From: Fidelibacterota bacterium
GTDB lineage: Bacteria; Pseudomonadota; Alphaproteobacteria; Rhodospirillales; Rhodospirillaceae
DNA length: 64,000 bases
Direction: 5' to 3'
Assembly (NCBI GenBank): GCA_947472795.1
Contig: CANJBL010000009.1
Coordinates: 1-64,000, forward strand
Shown: piece by piece, positions 53,574-63,394 of the stretch
Layout of the letters: the number at the start of each line of letters is the position of its first letter
How positions within the stretch are numbered: position 1 is the stretch's first letter
The notes under the pieces: model-generated
Told to the model about the DNA's origin: nothing
The model's database searches: none
The model's input: the letters and a program-made list of their open reading frames with translations, nothing else
Program-made: the position numbers and the translations under genes

Positions 53574-53625
53574 AGCATTTTCCGGCGAAGTGGGAACCGG
53601 TTCGCCGCAGAAAATGCGACCAAAT
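53573..53625. repeat. Dispersed palindromic repeat, type A, copy 3
   Basis: GCATTTT (53575-53581) and AAAATGC (53611-53617) are inverted around CCGGCGAA...TTCGCCG. It starts on the last base of the bamB stop codon and is followed by a type B repeat at 53632. Confidence 0.87.
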
Positions 53626-53631
53626 AAGATT

Positions 53632-53674
53632 CTAGGGCGTGTTTTCGATTCAATATTATGTAAACGCGCCCTAG
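53632..53674. repeat. Dispersed palindromic repeat, type B, copy 1
   Basis: CTAGGGCGTGTTT (53632-53644) and AAACGCGCCCTAG (53662-53674) are inverted with one mismatch that is a G-T pair in RNA. The loop is 17 bases. The same A-then-B arrangement recurs at 58012-58109, so A and B seem to form one composite element. Confidence 0.8.
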
Positions 53675-53733
53675 TACGCCGCTTATCTCTCACGCTTCGA
53701 TAGGAGCCGGCTTCGTGCCGGCCATGCCGCCTC

Positions 53734-55365
53734 ATGACCGTCGCCCGCGCTAAAAAGAAAATCCGCCGCACCGGTGCCCGCTCCGCCCGCGGCCATAAGG
53801 CGCCTGCGTACCCGAAGAAGCAACGCAAGCCCGTCAAGTCAAAGGGTGCCAGGCCCGAAACCGAGAGCCCGAAGGCCGAAGCGAAAAAAGCTTCGGCGCA
53901 AATGCTCGTCCAGCACAAGGCCAAGCAACAGACCAAGGCGCGCAAGGCCGCCGCCGAGAACGAGGCGATGTTTGGCGAAGAAGTGGTGCTTCCGCGCAAG
54001 TACAAAGCGCCGCCCACCTTCACGGTGGCGATAGTCGGAAGACCAAACGTCGGCAAATCCACGCTTTTCAACCGCCTGGTGGGGCGCCGCGAAGCTCTGG
54101 TGCACGACCGCCCGGGTGTCACGCGCGATCGTAAGTTCGGCCAGGCCGAGCTCATCAATCTGCACTTCAATGTCATCGATACCGCCGGCTTTGAAGAAGC
54201 CCGCCCCGAAACCCTCGAAGGCCAGATGCGCCGCCAGACCGAGAAGGCTGTCGCGGATGCCGACGTGGCGCTGCTGCTGGTCGATGCCCGCGCCGGCATC
54301 ACGCCGCTCGATGCCGCCTTCGCCGATCTTTTGCGCCGCTCAACAACACCCATCGTCCTTGTCGCCAACAAGTGCGAAGGCAAGGGCCAGGAGTCCGCGC
54401 TCTACGACGCCTTTCGTTTAGGCATGGGCGAGCCCTTGCCCATCTCCGCCGAGCACGGCCAGGGCCTCTCCTATCTCTATCATGCGCTGGCGCCCTTCGC
54501 GGGCCCCGAGGTGAAGGTGGAGCCCATCCCGGAGTCCGAACTCCCGCCGCGCCCCTTGCAGCTGGCCATCATCGGCAGACCGAATACAGGAAAATCCACG
54601 CTCATCAATCGCCTGCTGGGTGAGGATCGCATGCTCACCGGGCCCGAGCCCGGCGTCACGCGCGATGCCGTCACCACCGAATGGACCTATAAGGGCCGCG
54701 CGATCCGTCTGGTCGATACCGCCGGCGTGCGCAAGCGCGCCAAGATCACCGATGCCGTCGAGAAGCTCTCAGTGGGTGAAACCTTCGAGGCCGTGAAAAT
54801 GGCCGAGGTCGTGGTGCTGGTGGTCGAAGCCACCGCCGTCCTCGACAATCAGGAACTCACGCTCGCCCGGCATGTGATTGATGAGGGCCGCGCGCTGGTC
54901 ATCGCCGTCAACAAGTGGGATGCCATCAAGGAAAAACGCCGCGCGCTCGAAACGCTGGAAGAGCGTTTGCGCGATTCACTGGCGCAGGTGAAGAACATCC
55001 CCACCATCACCATCTCCGGCCTCACCGGCCAGCGCGTCGATACGCTGATGGAAGAAGTCTTCCGCGTGCACGATATCTGGAACACGCGCGTGCCCTCGGC
55101 GGCCCTGAACCGTTGGCTGGCTTCCGCCACGCAGGCCCATCCGCCGCCGCTGTCATCGCACAAGCAGCGCATCAAACTGCGCTACGGCACCCAGGTGAAA
55201 TCGCGTCCGCCCACGTTCGTGCTCTTCTCCACGCGCGGCGGCGACCTGCCGGAAGCCTACATGCGTTATCTCATCAACGGCATCCGCGACACGTTTGGTT
55301 TGGACGGCGTGCCCATCCGCATCCATCTGCGCAAGCCGAATAACCCGTATGAGGAAGAGAAGTAG
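53734..55365 (+). CDS. der: Ribosome-assembly GTPase Der (EngA)
   Basis: This tandem-GTPase protein acts in 50S ribosome assembly. The first G domain begins at about residue 95 (VAIVGRPNVGKST, then DTAGFEE and NKCEGK) and the second at about residue 283 (AIIGRPNTGKST, DTAGVRKRAK, NKWD), followed by the KH-like C-terminal domain. The 543-residue frame carries about 90 Lys/Ala-rich residues before the first G domain, which typical Der proteins lack. The start is uncertain: ATG 53734 has no good ribosome site and follows a GCCGGC/GCCGGC hairpin (53706-53722), whereas ATG 53968 would give a near-standard length. The open, lysine-rich reading favours real coding. Confidence 0.9.
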   Translation: MTVARAKKKIRRTGARSARGHKAPAYPKKQRKPVKSKGARPETESPKAEAKKASAQMLVQHKAKQQTKARKAAAENEAMFGEEVVLPRKYKAPPTFTVAIVGRPNVGKSTLFNRLVGRREALVHDRPGVTRDRKFGQAELINLHFNVIDTAGFEEARPETLEGQMRRQTEKAVADADVALLLVDARAGITPLDAAFADLLRRSTTPIVLVANKCEGKGQESALYDAFRLGMGEPLPISAEHGQGLSYLYHALAPFAGPEVKVEPIPESELPPRPLQLAIIGRPNTGKSTLINRLLGEDRMLTGPEPGVTRDAVTTEWTYKGRAIRLVDTAGVRKRAKITDAVEKLSVGETFEAVKMAEVVVLVVEATAVLDNQELTLARHVIDEGRALVIAVNKWDAIKEKRRALETLEERLRDSLAQVKNIPTITISGLTGQRVDTLMEEVFRVHDIWNTRVPSAALNRWLASATQAHPPPLSSHKQRIKLRYGTQVKSRPPTFVLFSTRGGDLPEAYMRYLINGIRDTFGLDGVPIRIHLRKPNNPYEEEK

Positions 55366-55377
55366 CGTCCCCTCGCT

Positions 55378-55432
55378 CGTCACCCCGGACAAGCCGAGTT
55401 CTTGGCGAGGCGCGATCCGGGGTCCAGAGCAA
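55378..55432. repeat. Dispersed palindromic repeat, CCCCGG type
   Basis: ACCCCGGA (55382-55389) and TCCGGGGT (55416-55423) are inverted around AAGCC...GGCGCGA. The wider sequence (GTCACCCCGG...GATCCGGGGTCCA) resembles a repeat scattered through many alphaproteobacterial genomes. It lies just after der. Only one copy is seen in this window. Confidence 0.65.
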
Positions 55433-55449
55433 AACATTCGGTCTAAACA

Positions 55450-55485
55450 AATCCGGCGCCGCTCATCTCTGAACGGCGCCGGATT
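55450..55485. terminator. Strong hairpin between convergent der and htrA
   Basis: AATCCGGCGCCG (55450-55461) and CGGCGCCGGATT (55474-55485) form a perfect 12-base stem with a 12-base loop, placed between two converging genes. T content after either arm is modest (GTTGTTG on the plus strand, GTTTAG on the minus). It may serve as a two-way terminator, which is inferred from position. Confidence 0.55.
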
Positions 55486-55522
55486 GTTGTCCAGCTTGAG
55501 CGGCTGGTATCTTTTTTTGCGG

Positions 55523-57031
<1,509 letters not shown>

Positions 57032-57298
57032 GAGGATATAAAACCTTTCCACCAGAATTGATCGTCGCTTTTGTTGTCCAAGCGCTCGGCCCCGCAAGGG
57101 GAGATGAGCTGCGGCGGCGCTTGCGGCAATTCGTCCCCGAAATCTTGTCCCAACGGCCCAATTTCTCAAGCATGGTTCACAGCGTTGTAATTCGCTGCCC
57201 ACGAGAGATAACGGCGGAAAACCGCCAAAGTTCGCCAAAATAGAGACAGACTATCGCTTTTGTAACCACGCCGTTTCACGGTAAACGGGCGCGGGCGG

Positions 57299-58009
57299 CT
57301 ACTGCGCCTTGAAAACTTCGCCGGTCTTGGTGAAGTCCGCCGCTGCCAGATCCACAAACGCACCTGTGATCTCTTCCGGCGTCTTCAAGGTCATGGGGTC
57401 TTCGCCCGGATAAGCGGCAGCCCGCATCTTGGTCCGCACGGCGCCGGGGTCGATCAGGTTCGCGCGCACCGTGGTGTGCGCCATCTCGGCGGCATAGGTT
57501 TTCACCATTTGCTCCAGCGCGGCTTTGGAGGCGGCATAAGGCCCCCAGTACATGCGCGCTTCGCTGGCAACTTTCGACGTCACGAAAATCGCGCGGCCCG
57601 CAATGGACTGTTGCAGCAATCCATCCATCGAGCGCAGCAGGCGCCAGTTGGCGTGCACATTGAGGTCGAACACATCCGTCCACATCTTGGGTTTGTAGTG
57701 GCCCATGGGCGAAAGCTGGCCCAGTGCGGCTGCCGCACCCACCAGAATGTCCAGCTTGCCGAAGCGTTGGTAAAGCCCTTGCGCGACCTGATCGATCTTG
57801 TCGAAGTCCGTCAGGCTTTCAGGAATCAGCATGGCGCCCTGGCCGGTCGCTTTGCGGATGGCGTCGTCCAATTCTTCAAGGGCACCTTGTGTGCGCGCCA
57901 TGGCGGCGACGGTCGCACCTTCTTCGGCGAAGCGGAGGGCCACGGCCCGGCCAATGCCGCGCGATGCCCCGGTCACAAGCGCGATGCGCCCTTCAAGACG
58001 GCCAGTCAT
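57299..58009 (-). CDS. Short-chain dehydrogenase/reductase
   Basis: This 236-residue classical SDR has the cofactor motif TGASRGIG, the structural NxxG region changed to GAAAALG, and the active site S(K)VASE...YAASK with Tyr and Lys spaced by three. ARTQ after the second strand suggests NADP preference. The gene commonly follows purF in alphaproteobacterial genomes, and here is separated from it by an A+B repeat pair. The substrate is unknown. Confidence 0.85.
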   Translation of the reverse strand: MTGRLEGRIALVTGASRGIGRAVALRFAEEGATVAAMARTQGALEELDDAIRKATGQGAMLIPESLTDFDKIDQVAQGLYQRFGKLDILVGAAAALGQLSPMGHYKPKMWTDVFDLNVHANWRLLRSMDGLLQQSIAGRAIFVTSKVASEARMYWGPYAASKAALEQMVKTYAAEMAHTTVRANLIDPGAVRTKMRAAAYPGEDPMTLKTPEEITGAFVDLAAADFTKTGEVFKAQ

Positions 58010-58011
58010 AA

Positions 58012-58066
58012 GAGCATTTTCAGGCGAAGTGGGTACCGGTTCGCCGTCGAAAATGCGACCAAACAG
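58012..58066. repeat. Dispersed palindromic repeat, type A, copy 4
   Basis: GCATTTT (58014-58020) and AAAATGC (58050-58056) are inverted around AGGCGAAG...TTCGCCG. It is closest to the copy after bamB. It begins three bases upstream of the SDR start codon, so in the message it would form a hairpin over the ribosome-binding region of that gene. Confidence 0.87.
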
Positions 58067-58071
58067 GAATC

Positions 58072-58109
58072 AAGGACGTGTTTGCAATTCATAATCCAAA
58101 CACGTCCTT
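58072..58109. repeat. Dispersed palindromic repeat, type B, copy 2
   Basis: AAGGACGTGTTTG (58072-58084) and CAAACACGTCCTT (58097-58109) are a perfect 13-base inverted repeat with a 12-base loop. The right arm overlaps the purF stop codon. Paired with the type A copy beside it, it repeats the composite seen after bamB. Confidence 0.83.
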
Positions 58110-59589
58110 ACGCGCGATCTTCGTTGAGCAGGGAAAGCTGCTTGGGCTGGTTGCCGGCGTTCTTGTCCGTCAGCGGCAGCGGATAATCGCCCGTGAAACA
58201 GGCGTCGCAGTATTGCGGGTGATCACTCGCGCGCTTGGCTTCACCCACCGCCTTGTAAAGGCCATCGATGGAGATGAAGGCGAGGCTATCCACGCCCAGC
58301 AGCTTGGCCATGCCCGCAAGGTCGTGCTGCGCGGCCAGCAGTTTGTCGTAGTCCGGCGTGTCGATGCCGAAGAAACACGGATGCGCTGTCGGCGGCGAGG
58401 AGATGCGCATATGCACTTCCGTGGCCCCAGCTTGGCGGACCATTTCGACAATCTTGGTCGAGGTCGTGCCGCGCACGATGGAATCATCCACCAACACCAC
58501 GCGCTTGCCGGCCAGCACTTCTTTGTTGGGGTTGTGCTTGCGCTTCACGCCCAAGTGCCGGGTCTTGTCCGTGGGCTGGATGAACGTTCTGCCAACGTAA
58601 TGGTTTCGGATGATGCCGTATTCGAAGGGCACACGCGCCGCTGCCGCATATCCCAGGGCCGCCGGCACGCCAGAGTCCGGCACCGGCACCACCACGTCGC
58701 AATCGACGGGGCTTTCCTTGGCCAACTGCGCGCCGATGTGCTTGCGCACCTCGTACACACTGTGACCTTCGCTGATGCTGTCGGGGCGTGCGAAGTAGAT
58801 GTACTCGAAAATGCAGAAGCGCGGATGCTGCTTCGGGAAAGGCTTCAGGCTGCGCACGTTGTCGTGCGTGATGATCACGATCTCACCCGGGTCGATATCG
58901 CGCACGAACTCAGCACCGATGATATCCAGCGCGCAGGTCTCGGATGCGAAGATCCATGCCTTATCGAGTTTGCCCAGCACCAAGGGGCGCACGCCCAAGG
59001 GGTCGCGCGCGCCGATCAGCGCGGTGTTGGTCATGCAGACAAAGGAATACGCACCTTCGATCTGGCGCAAGGCGCCCACAAGACGCTCTTCGAAGGTGGC
59101 TTCCTGGCTGGTGGCGATCAGGTGCGTCACCACTTCCGTGTCCGAGGTGGACTGGAAGAGGCAGCCGCGCTTTTGCAACTCTTTGCGGATGGTCAGCGCG
59201 TTGGTCAGGTTGCCGTTGTGGGCAATAGCGAAGCCGCCATAGTCGAACTCGGCGAACAGGGGCTGCACATTGCGCAGGATGGTCGCCCCCGTCGTGGCGT
59301 AGCGCGTATGCCCCACGGCCAGATCGCCCGACAGGCGCTCCATGACCGACTCATTGTTGAAGTTCTCCGAGACGTGGCCCATGCCCCGGTGGCTGTTGAA
59401 CTGGCGCCCGTCGTAGGAAACGATCCCGGCGGCTTCTTGTCCACGATGCTGCAAGGCGTGCAGGCCGAGGGCCGTGTGTGCTGCGGCATCCGTATCGCCG
59501 ATGATGCCAAAGACGCCGCACTCTTCCTTCAGATGATCGCCATCCTCGGACGCGTCAAATGGGTTCGTTACGGCGGGCAACTCTGTCAT
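58108..59589 (-). CDS. purF: Amidophosphoribosyltransferase
   Basis: This 493-residue enzyme catalyses the first committed step of purine synthesis, transferring ammonia from glutamine to PRPP. The N-terminal 23 residues are a propeptide; cutting before C24 in EECGVFGIIG exposes the glutamine-hydrolysing nucleophile. The phosphoribosyl domain has the PRPP loop VVLVDDSIVRGTTS. Its start overlaps the stop of cvpA by four bases, the conserved cvpA-purF coupling. Confidence 0.95.
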   Translation of the reverse strand: MTELPAVTNPFDASEDGDHLKEECGVFGIIGDTDAAAHTALGLHALQHRGQEAAGIVSYDGRQFNSHRGMGHVSENFNNESVMERLSGDLAVGHTRYATTGATILRNVQPLFAEFDYGGFAIAHNGNLTNALTIRKELQKRGCLFQSTSDTEVVTHLIATSQEATFEERLVGALRQIEGAYSFVCMTNTALIGARDPLGVRPLVLGKLDKAWIFASETCALDIIGAEFVRDIDPGEIVIITHDNVRSLKPFPKQHPRFCIFEYIYFARPDSISEGHSVYEVRKHIGAQLAKESPVDCDVVVPVPDSGVPAALGYAAAARVPFEYGIIRNHYVGRTFIQPTDKTRHLGVKRKHNPNKEVLAGKRVVLVDDSIVRGTTSTKIVEMVRQAGATEVHMRISSPPTAHPCFFGIDTPDYDKLLAAQHDLAGMAKLLGVDSLAFISIDGLYKAVGEAKRASDHPQYCDACFTGDYPLPLTDKNAGNQPKQLSLLNEDRA

Positions 59590-60332
59590 TGCGGGCGGGG
59601 CTCGGTTGGTGGTGCAACAGGTTCAGCGGGCGGTTTCGGCTCGGTCTTCTCGATCAGCTTTTCCAGATCCAGGCGTTCCTGGTCCTGGTAGCCTTCGGGC
59701 TTGGCCGTCTTCGCCACTTCCGGCGCCGTTGGCCTGTTCAGTCGTTCCAGCGCCTGCTTATCCAGGACTGCCTTGCTCTGGATCGCTTTATTGATTTTCG
59801 CGGCGCCATCCTTAGCAGCATCGCCCGCCGCCATAAAGCTCGACGGCAGCACGGACTTCAGTTCGTCCGCCGCTATCTCAATGACCGGCAGGGTCTTGGC
59901 CCGTGCCACCCATGTAGGGCGGTTGGTGTTGGTTAGCCAGTCCGTAATGATGAGGCCGACCCCCAGAATCACCAGGGCTCGTGCGAGGCCAAAAACAAAG
60001 CCCAAGGCCCGGTCCAGGTTATTGAGCGCGCTTTTCTGGATGCTGCGGGCAATGGCCGTGGTGATGATCGACAGGATCAGCAGCACCACCAGGAAGATGA
60101 TGACCGCGGCGGCCGAATCCGCCGCCCAGTCGATGGGGATGATCTTGCGCGCGAAAGGCTTGGCGTAAGGCAGGCCGTGCACCGCCGCCAGTACGGCGCC
60201 GATCCAGGCCGCGATGGATAAAACTTCGTGCACAAATCCGCGCATGAAGGCGAGCAGGGCGGAAATCAGCAGGACGAGGCCAAAGGCAAGGTCCAGGCCG
60301 TTGATGGGGAGGTGGTTGAACCACTCAGGCAT
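59586..60332 (-). CDS. cvpA: CvpA family membrane protein
   Basis: This 248-residue protein has four membrane helices in the first 150 residues, as in CvpA (colicin V production protein), and a hydrophilic C-terminal tail rich in Lys, Glu and Pro. I chose the ATG at 60332, which overlaps the end of radA by eight bases; a GTG at 60341 adds three residues. Its exact role is unclear, although family members affect envelope homeostasis. It is translated together with purF. Confidence 0.88.
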   Translation of the reverse strand: MPEWFNHLPINGLDLAFGLVLLISALLAFMRGFVHEVLSIAAWIGAVLAAVHGLPYAKPFARKIIPIDWAADSAAAVIIFLVVLLILSIITTAIARSIQKSALNNLDRALGFVFGLARALVILGVGLIITDWLTNTNRPTWVARAKTLPVIEIAADELKSVLPSSFMAAGDAAKDGAAKINKAIQSKAVLDKQALERLNRPTAPEVAKTAKPEGYQDQERLDLEKLIEKTEPKPPAEPVAPPTEPRPQ

Positions 60333-61803
60333 CGGCGCCACCCGCGCGCTTCAGCCGGCCAGAGGACGCCTGAGTCTGGGATGCCTGGTTCGATGACGTC
60401 TGGTTTGGCGGCTTTTCGTTTGATGCGAGGGAAAACTGGCTCACCACGTCCTGTACATGTCCCATATCACGCAGCGCGATCTCGCTTGCGGATTTTGCAT
60501 CCGGCTTCTTGGCGTCTTTCCGCGCGGGTCTTGGGACCCACGCCTGCTGGAAGCCAAGCTTGGCCGCTTCTTTCAAGCGCACGTCCCGCTGCGCCACTGC
60601 GCGAATTTCGCCGGACAGGCCGATCTCGCCGAAGACCACCGCATCCGCCGGCACCGGATCGCCGGTGAAAGCCGACGTCAGCGCGGCTGCTACCGCCAAA
60701 TCCGCCGCCGGTTCGCTGATCCGCAAGCCGCCGGCGACGTTCAAATATATGTCGTGTCCGCCGAAGGCAAGGCCCGCCCGGGCCTCCAGAACCGCCATCA
60801 CCATGTTGAGCCGGGCCATGTCCCAGCCCACTACCGCTCTTCTCGGTGTGCCCAGGCTCGAGGGTGCCACAAGCGCCTGAATTTCCACGAGAACGGGGCG
60901 CGTGCCCTCCATGCCGGCGAAAACACAGCTCCCGCTCACGTTGCCGCGCCGCTCCGCCAGGAACAGCGCCGAGGGGTTGCGCACTTCATTCAAGCCCATG
61001 TCGGTCATCTCAAAGACGCCGATTTCGTCCGTAGGCCCGAAGCGATTCTTCACCGCCCGCAGGATTCGGAACTGATGGCCGCGGTCGCCCTCGAAGTAGA
61101 GAACCGTATCGACCATGTGTTCCAAGACGCGCGGACCCGCCAGCGTGCCTTCTTTCGTCACATGGCCAACGAGGAACAATGTGATGCCGCGTTTTTTCGC
61201 CACGCGGATCAACTCATGCGCGCAGGTGCGCACCTGCGTCACCGTGCCGGGCGCCGAGTCCACGCTGTCGGCATACATGGTCTGGATGGAATCGATCACC
61301 ACAATATCGGACGGCTGCGCGACATCCATGCTGGCGACGATATCGCGCACGTTGGTGGCGGCCGCCAGCTGTACCGGTGCGGTGTCCATGCCCAGGCGCT
61401 GCGCACGCAGGCGCACCTGATCCACCGACTCTTCACCCGTGATGTAAACGCAGCGCGCTTGCGCGGCGAGCAGTGCAGTGACCTGCAACAACAATGTGGA
61501 CTTGCCGATCCCGGGGTCGCCGCCGACCAAAATTGCCGAGCCCGGCACCAATCCGCCGCCGGCCACGCGGTCCAGCTCGCCGATGCCCGTCATGCGACGC
61601 GGTGGCGGTGCGCTCTGGCCCTTGAGATCGACGAACTCGATCTTGCGTCCGCCTTTGCCGCCGCTCACACCTTTCGGCAGGTTCTCGCGCGATGCTTCCT
61701 CGACGATGGTGTTCCATGCGCCGCAGGCTTCGCACTTGCCGGCCCACTTGGTCGTGGCGGCACCGCAACTCTGGCAGACAAAGGATGCGGTGTTCTTGGC
61801 CAC
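60325..61803 (-). CDS. radA: DNA repair protein RadA (Sms)
   Basis: This 492-residue RecA-like protein helps branch migration during recombination. It has a C4 zinc finger (C10, C13, C24, C27), the Walker A GGDPGIGKST (94-103), the RadA signature KNRFG (252-256) and a Lon-like C-terminal domain with the GEIGLSGEIR segment. The C-terminal tail after about 455 is Ser/Gln/Asn-rich. It overlaps cvpA and lies 31 bases downstream of mlaF, so it is probably part of the same transcript. Confidence 0.94.
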   Translation of the reverse strand: MAKNTASFVCQSCGAATTKWAGKCEACGAWNTIVEEASRENLPKGVSGGKGGRKIEFVDLKGQSAPPPRRMTGIGELDRVAGGGLVPGSAILVGGDPGIGKSTLLLQVTALLAAQARCVYITGEESVDQVRLRAQRLGMDTAPVQLAAATNVRDIVASMDVAQPSDIVVIDSIQTMYADSVDSAPGTVTQVRTCAHELIRVAKKRGITLFLVGHVTKEGTLAGPRVLEHMVDTVLYFEGDRGHQFRILRAVKNRFGPTDEIGVFEMTDMGLNEVRNPSALFLAERRGNVSGSCVFAGMEGTRPVLVEIQALVAPSSLGTPRRAVVGWDMARLNMVMAVLEARAGLAFGGHDIYLNVAGGLRISEPAADLAVAAALTSAFTGDPVPADAVVFGEIGLSGEIRAVAQRDVRLKEAAKLGFQQAWVPRPARKDAKKPDAKSASEIALRDMGHVQDVVSQFSLASNEKPPNQTSSNQASQTQASSGRLKRAGGADA

Positions 61804-61834
61804 TACCGTCGCACCTTATTCTGATGTGCGCCGT

Positions 61835-62608
61835 TCACCGTCGCACCTGCATTTTGATGGGGCCTTCAGCGTTGCCCTTTACAAACTGTTCGACGAAGGG
61901 ATTGCCGCAATTATCGACGTCCTTGGCCGCGCCGTTCCAGATCAGCTTGCCCTCGTAGAGCATGGTGATGCGGTCGCCGATCTTGCGCGCCGAGTGCATG
62001 TCGTGGGTGATGGAAAGGGCCGTGATGCCCTGCTGCTTCACGCAAGAGATGATCAGGTCGTTGATGACATCGGCCATGATTGGATCAAGGCCTGTCGTCG
62101 GCTCATCGAAGAAGATGATCTCCGGGTTGCCGGCGATGGCGCGCGCAAGGCCCACGCGCTTCTGCATGCCGCCCGACAACTCGGACGGTGAAAGTTCGGC
62201 AACGTCCGCCGACAGCCCTACCTTCGCCAAAGTGTCCACGGCGCGTTCCTTGGCTTGCGCGCGGTTCAAGTGTTCGCGCTGGATTAGGCCGAAAGCTACG
62301 TTCTCCCAGACTGGCAGGCTGTCAAACAGCGCCGCACCCTGGAACAGCATGCCGAACTTGCGGTTGGTGGCCTCGCGTGCGGCGGCGAGCGTTTGTGTCA
62401 CGTCCTCGCCGTCCACCTCGATCACGCCGGAGTCCGCCAGAAGGATGCCGAGGATGCTCTTGATCAGCACCGACTTGCCCGTGCCCGAGCCGCCGATCAC
62501 CACCACGGACTCGCCCTTGGCGACGTCCAGGTCCACGCCGGCCAATACGATCTTGCGGCCAAAGGCCTTCTTCACATCGCGCAGTCTGATCTTGGGTGCT
62601 TCGCTCAT
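61835..62608 (-). CDS. mlaF: MlaF-type ABC transporter ATPase (lipid transport)
   Basis: This 257-residue ATPase belongs to the Mla/Ttg2A group that moves phospholipids between the membranes. It has Walker A GGSGTGKS (39-46), the signature LSGGMQKRVGLARA and Walker B IIFFDEPTTGLDP. I chose the ATG at 62608, which overlaps the stop of mlaE by four bases; the longer frame reads antisense to mlaE. The MlaD-type binding protein and other partners are not in the visible part of the operon. Confidence 0.9.
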   Translation of the reverse strand: MSEAPKIRLRDVKKAFGRKIVLAGVDLDVAKGESVVVIGGSGTGKSVLIKSILGILLADSGVIEVDGEDVTQTLAAAREATNRKFGMLFQGAALFDSLPVWENVAFGLIQREHLNRAQAKERAVDTLAKVGLSADVAELSPSELSGGMQKRVGLARAIAGNPEIIFFDEPTTGLDPIMADVINDLIISCVKQQGITALSITHDMHSARKIGDRITMLYEGKLIWNGAAKDVDNCGNPFVEQFVKGNAEGPIKMQVRR

Positions 62609-63384
62609 GTTCCGAAAAACAGTTCGGTGATGATGTAGTTGAACGTCAGGATCAGGATCGAGGACGACACCACGGCGTTCGTCGTTGCCGCGCCCACACC
62701 TTGCGCACCGCCTTTGGAGTGGTAACCCGCGTAGCAACCCATCAGCGCGATGATGAAGCCGAACACGCCTGCTTTCACCAGACCCGAGATCACGTCCAAG
62801 GGTTTCATGAAGTCGTAGCTGTTGGTGATGTAGGCAGCGGGGTTGAAGCCCAGTTTATACACGCTCACCACAAAGCCGCCGAAGACGCCGATGATGTCGG
62901 CCACCAGCACGAGCAGCGGCAGCATCAACAGACCAGCGATCAGGCGCGGCACGATGAGGTACTTGAACGGGTTGGTGGACAGGGTCGTCAGCGCGTCGAT
63001 CTGCTCGGTCACGCGCATGGTGCCGATCTCTGCGGCCATGCTTGCGCCGATGCGCCCTGCCACCATGAGCCCTGCCAGCACTGGCCCCAGCTCGCGGGTG
63101 AGGGACACCACCACCACATTGGCCACCGCATTTTCACTGCCGGCGGCAAAGCGCGCGAAGCCGGTGTAGCTCTGCAGCGCCAACACCATGCCCGAGAAGA
63201 TGGCCGTCAGACCCACGACCGGCAACGAGTAGTAGCCGATGTCGATCATCTGGCGCGCGATCATGCGCGGGTACAAGGGCGGGCGCACGCAATGCGACAG
63301 CGCTTCGCCCGTGAACAGGGTCAGCCGGCCGATGTGGCTCAAGAAGCCCAGGACCACGCTGCCGATGAGGGCGAGGAAATTCAT
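62605..63384 (-). CDS. mlaE: MlaE-type ABC transporter permease
   Basis: This 259-residue membrane protein matches the MlaE permease family (PF02405), with ELGPVLAGLMVAGRIGASMAAEIGTM, the EQIDAL motif and about five hydrophobic helices. With MlaF it forms the inner-membrane lipid transporter. It follows alr closely (ten bases) and overlaps mlaF, so the order alr-mlaE-mlaF-radA is read as one unit. Confidence 0.9.
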   Translation of the reverse strand: MNFLALIGSVVLGFLSHIGRLTLFTGEALSHCVRPPLYPRMIARQMIDIGYYSLPVVGLTAIFSGMVLALQSYTGFARFAAGSENAVANVVVVSLTRELGPVLAGLMVAGRIGASMAAEIGTMRVTEQIDALTTLSTNPFKYLIVPRLIAGLLMLPLLVLVADIIGVFGGFVVSVYKLGFNPAAYITNSYDFMKPLDVISGLVKAGVFGFIIALMGCYAGYHSKGGAQGVGAATTNAVVSSSILILTFNYIITELFFGT

Positions 63385-63394
63385 GATGCGCGCC

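Noticed and set aside
52005-54383. A 792-codon open frame on the minus strand
   Set aside because: It runs antisense across bamB and the start of der and has no family resemblance. Both plus-strand genes are well supported.
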